Shown one piece after another: positions 60,605 to 64,000 of a stretch of DNA of 64,000 nt. The notes beneath the pieces were generated by a model. That model saw only the letters and a list, made by a program, of their open reading frames with translations, did no database searches and was not told the origin of the DNA. The stretch comes from Jacaranda mimosifolia. Lineage: Eukaryota > Streptophyta > Magnoliopsida > Lamiales > Bignoniaceae. Where the stretch lies: NCBI GenBank assembly GCA_018894105.1, contig CM032129.1, forward strand, positions 26,429,468-26,493,467, in the 5' to 3' direction. A program made the position numbers and the translations under genes. Each line of letters opens with the position of its first letter. Position 1 is the first letter of the stretch.

Positions 60605-61260
60605 CATAAGTAACGAGAGATATGCAGTATTGTGCGATTTTCTTTTATACCTAACAGAAATGAGAACGTGTGCAATTTGTGAACAACGTCTCGGCAGGAG
60701 AAGCAATAACCAGGTATTCTGAATCTTATATTCAACTGATATTTTATTTCACATCGTATAATACTTGGTCAAATTATATTTTCAGAAAATACTTAATTAC
60801 TAATATTTTAAGATGAAATATTAGTTTGAAATCAATTAGAACATTGTATTGCAATTTCTTGCACAATATTTTAAATTTATTTGGTATTGTTTACCAATAT
60901 ATTTTTTCTGCAAGAGGATCTCAATATTTTATTTGTAACAATTGCCATGAGATGTGAATCAAATATTGTCTTATAACAATTCGAATGAGATTCTTCTGAT
61001 CTCTCAATATTATGATTTATTTTTTGTAGTACATGCATCTCACACTGTTATATCAAGTCACACATATGGTAATTTATTATTATATTCTTATTATAAATTA
61101 ATTGTAACAATTCATAATCCATTTGATATCTTGATACACAATTTACATGATCAAACAATATTAATTTATTAGTCACTTAATCCCTTCCTACAATTAAAGG
61201 AAACCATAATCGTCAGACAACCAAAACAATATCAAATAATTTTTCACTTGATACCTTAAT
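60605..61260. repeat. Segmental duplication, right copy of block 1, main part
   Basis: It matches 2545-3140 in the same direction: gtaacgagagatatgcag, gtgtgcaatttgtg, cttatattcaactga, ttgtaacaattgccatgaga and gtcacttaatccctt all have left-hand counterparts in order. Divergence and indels are similar to those in block 2. Confidence 0.75.
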
Positions 61261-61731
61261 ACAATCATACAATATGAAATTTCCGAACAATTCGAGCCCG
61301 TTTGGGTATGCTTTTATTTTTTATTTTTATTTTTATTATTTTCAAAATGTGAAAAAGTAGCAATCAAATATGACTTAAAATTGAAAATTCATTTGGATAA
61401 ATTATCTACAAGCAATGATCATATAGGTTTATTATTTTATTTCTTGGTACACAATTTACATGATAAAACAATGTTAATTTATTAGTCACTTAATCCCTTA
61501 CTACAATTAAAGGAAACCATAATCGTCGGACAACCATAACAATATCGAATAATTTTTCACTTGATACCTTAATACAATCATACAATATGAAATTTCCAAA
61601 CAATTCGAGCCCGTTTAGATATGCTTTTATTTTTATCATTTTCAAAATGTGAAAAAAGTAGCAATCAAATATGACTTAACAATGAAAATCCATTTGGATA
61701 AATTATCTACAAGCAATGATCATATAGGTTT
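61121..61731. repeat. Two-copy direct tandem repeat, period 313 bp
   Basis: 61135-61430 and 61448-61731 are close copies, both running from tacacaatttacatgat through gagcccgttt to gcaatgatcatataggttt. They differ by a few substitutions and a shortened T-rich run. The doubling is local and not found in the left duplicate segment. Confidence 0.9.
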
Positions 61732-62035
61732 CGCAAATGATGATGTATTTAGATAAGAAAAAAGTTTACATGAAAAGTCATGCAGTTCTAAATTGTATAA
61801 TTTGATATTTTTGGTGATTGTAAGCAATATAAGATAATTATTTTAGTAATTTTTTTATTTGTATTGATTATGTAGCTCGTGCTTGAAAATTGCAATACTT
61901 TATCATTAGGTTGATGGTAGGTTGGAATATAGGTGTATTAATTTTGAAAATGGGGAGAGAAAAATATTTTCTGCCTTGAAAATATATTTTGAAAATAAAA
62001 TAAAACTATATCCAACAAAAACTACGTATAAATTA

Positions 62036-62210
62036 ATGTGTTTTAAAATTGAAATAGTAGAAAACATGAAAACAGGGGTTGAACATAAAACCAAACATGC
62101 AGTTAGAAGCAGCTTTATTATGTATAAGTTCATGTGTTTTAAAATTGAAATAGTAGAAAATATGAAAACAGGGATTGAACATAAAACCAAACAGGCCGTT
62201 AGAAGCAGCT
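62036..62210. repeat. Two-copy direct tandem repeat, period 96 bp
   Basis: atgtgttttaaaattgaaat starts both copies (62036 and 62132), and both continue through gaacataaaaccaaaca to gttagaagcagct. Long frames on either strand here come from the repeat and are not supported as genes. Confidence 0.9.
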
Positions 62211-62320
62211 CTAAAATCTCCCAATCATGAAATATGTAATCTAGAGCTCTAAAATCTCCCAATCATGAAATATGTAATCTAGAGCTCTAAAATCTCCCAA
62301 TCATGAAATATGTAATCTAG
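62207..62320. repeat. Three-copy direct tandem repeat, period 38 bp
   Basis: Three units starting at 62207, 62245 and 62283, each beginning agctctaaaatctcccaatc and ending gtaatctag. They are essentially identical, so the array is recent. Confidence 0.95.
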
Positions 62321-62328
62321 TGCTTTTA

Positions 62329-62863
62329 CGCCATCTCTAACCCAAGATCTATTTGATGGTTCATTTTTTTGTCACATCTGCAAAAAATAACATACCAAAA
62401 ATATAACACCTCAAATAGCATTTTCTTTCTCCAACCCAAAATTCTACTTTTTATATTATTTTAATGTACCCTAAATATTATTTTTATATATTTAGACGAT
62501 TCTATTTGAATTTTTTTTGTATTTATATTTTTATTAATTATTAATTAATTTCAATTTCTAAAAAAATATTTAAAACATGGAAAAGCAGAATTAGAACCTC
62601 CACTAACAAATTCATTTTGACCATAATTTGGCATATTAATAGATGTGGACCGATTGAAATTCGGAAAATATTGAGAATTTTGTGGGTTTTGTAAATTATC
62701 AGATTGGAGATATTCCATAAATGGGTTAAAGTTTAAAAAGTTAAATGAATTCGGATCCGTTCAATCAAAAGAAGAGAAATTATATGAATACTTTTAACTG
62801 TTTGAGAGTAAGGGAAAGTGAGAATAAAAGTTTGTGTGGAAAAAAAATTGGTGGCATTAAACC

Positions 62864-62916
<53 letters not shown>

Positions 62917-63298
62917 TGCTAGTTTTTTAAATCTTCCTTACAAAAATTTTTCACAATAACTAATATTTCAAAAAAATATAATTTTACACTCAAATTTTTT
63001 GAAATATATGAAATAATTTTTTTTGAAATATATGAAATATATAACTTTATGTATAAATACATAAAAAAAATTAAAATTTACTTATAAATTAATCCATATA
63101 TTAATATAATTTTTGAAAATTGTTATATTAATTAAACTAAATTAAATAAAAGAAAAATATATAATAATAATAATTGGACCAAACTTTGACCACAAGTTCC
63201 AAGTATAGACCAAAAATAGCACTTGATTTGGAATTCCCCCAATGCTATTTTGAATCCATATTTTAGAAATAACAATCCGCAATGAGTTGGATATGCCC
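62329..63298 (-). mobile_element. Harbinger/PIF-like element with a transposon-accessory gene fragment
   Basis: The left end CGCCATCTCTAACCCA and the reverse complement of the right end GGGCATATCCAACTCA are related imperfect inverted repeats. The left flank TTA and right flank TTG suit a 3-bp duplication with one change. On the - strand, 62763-62566 reads TDPNSFNFLNFNPFMEYLQS, then NLQNPQNSQYFPNFNRS and so on. This resembles the Asn/Gln/Pro-rich N-terminus of the Myb/SANT-like accessory protein of PIF/Pong elements, often annotated glutathione S-transferase T3-like. The rest is deleted or AT-rich. Present only in the right duplicate copy. Confidence 0.55.
62864..62915. repeat. (ATA)n microsatellite
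   Basis: About 17 uninterrupted AAT units inside the Harbinger-like element. Non-coding. Confidence 0.95.
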
Positions 63299-63305
63299 TT
63301 GTACA

Positions 63306-64000
63306 ATGAAACTAAAAGGAATGATGATGACATACACAGGTTTAAAATATCTGCATAGTCCTTTCTTAGATAAACTTGGGAGCACTGCAGAGGAAGAAGC
63401 TTCAAGGCATCCAGTGTCAGAACATTACATGCCTCATTAAAAGTTTGTGCAAAAGCAAAGCAGGGGCAAGGTTCGGAATTACAACTCATAAAAACTCTTC
63501 TAGAACAAGACTACCATAAACCCACCTTATTTTAAACTGAAAAAATAGTAATAGTAGTAATAATTTTTAACAAAGCAAAAGCAAAGTGATATTCATCAGG
63601 CAGCATAGCTAATACCCTTTTCCCACCCCCTCAAGAAAAACTTTAGAACATATCTTTTGCATGCTGTACAATTCTAAACTCTAAACGTCCCCATTTTACT
63701 ACTCAGGGATAGAGCACAACAGAGCATCAAAATAAGCTCTCAAAATCGCAAGAAAAGTGAAAATCACAACTCACCGTAATACACAGATGGCAAACTTAAA
63801 AATTTCTTCCACCATGTGCTGGAACAATGAAGATGGTGAAACTCTAATGCTTGATAAATGAACCAACTTCCACAGCTACATCTGCCAAAGGATTACCTCT
63901 TACCAAGCTTCAACCCCTATAAGATGCCAAGAATGTGCTTAACCAATTATACTATCTTCCATTCACGATATTTATGAGTTTATTTGATGGATTCTCTGTC
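63306..64000 (-). other. 3' flank of a second PAT1 copy (right copy of duplicated block 2)
   Basis: It aligns with 8567-9262, the DNA just downstream of the PAT1 stop codon, in the same orientation and nearly without breaks. Shared strings include cactgcagaggaaga, gtgatattcatcaggcag, gatagagcacaacagagcatc and gatggattctctg. The window ends at the base corresponding to about 9261, roughly 20 bp before the PAT1 stop at 9282-9284. A PAT1 paralogue (or its remains) on the - strand should therefore start immediately to the right. The frame at 63142-63489 is not a gene. Confidence 0.85.

Noticed and set aside
61906..62262. Long frames on both strands (118 and 102 codons)
   Set aside because: Produced by the 96-bp tandem repeat, with both strands open; no independent coding evidence.

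Overview
The window is plant nuclear DNA, almost certainly a eudicot. It is AT-rich, its genes are split by GT-AG introns, and plant transposons dominate it. Only two genes look intact: a small seed-maturation (LEA-like) gene on the + strand (2088-2384) and a five-exon PAT1 homologue on the - strand (9282-17232), an mRNA-decapping activator. The species cannot be named from the sequence alone.

Left part (1-17.5 kb): a Harbinger-like non-autonomous element (647-1474), the seed gene with an ABRE plus CE3-type promoter pair, a complete but dead 3.28 kb hAT transposon (3541-6819) and the PAT1 gene. Middle part (17.5-51.3 kb): a transposon graveyard. A tandem-repeat CACTA element (24514-47025) was invaded by a Ty3/gypsy-type LTR element (24937-45608). 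Its interior was then invaded by a second element of the same family in the opposite orientation (29102-40699). That one was in turn invaded by a Mutator-like element (31996-33713) that carries a captured, stop-broken DUF1645 gene. Each level has matching or near-matching target-site duplications. A solo LTR of the same family (48616-51318), another MULE (23492-24389) and a probable Copia-type LTR (about 21235-23358) flank this nest.

Right part (51.3-64 kb): a decayed MED19 (Mediator subunit) pseudogene C-terminus at 54716-55202, then a second copy of the left-hand gene neighbourhood. DNA at 58870-58930, 60605-61260 and 63306-64000 matches, in order and orientation, 2485-2545, 2545-3140 and 8567-9262. 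The last block is the 3' flank of PAT1 and stops about 20 bp before the expected stop codon, so a second PAT1 copy should begin just past the right edge. The window thus spans an old tandem segmental duplication about 55-58 kb apart, enlarged by nested transposons. The hAT element sits only in the left copy; a Harbinger-like element and a probable solo LTR sit only in the right copy, where the seed gene is missing.

I found no evidence of a prokaryotic-style system, CRISPR array, rRNA or tRNA. The most informative content is the nested insertion history, the gene capture and the tandem duplication around PAT1.
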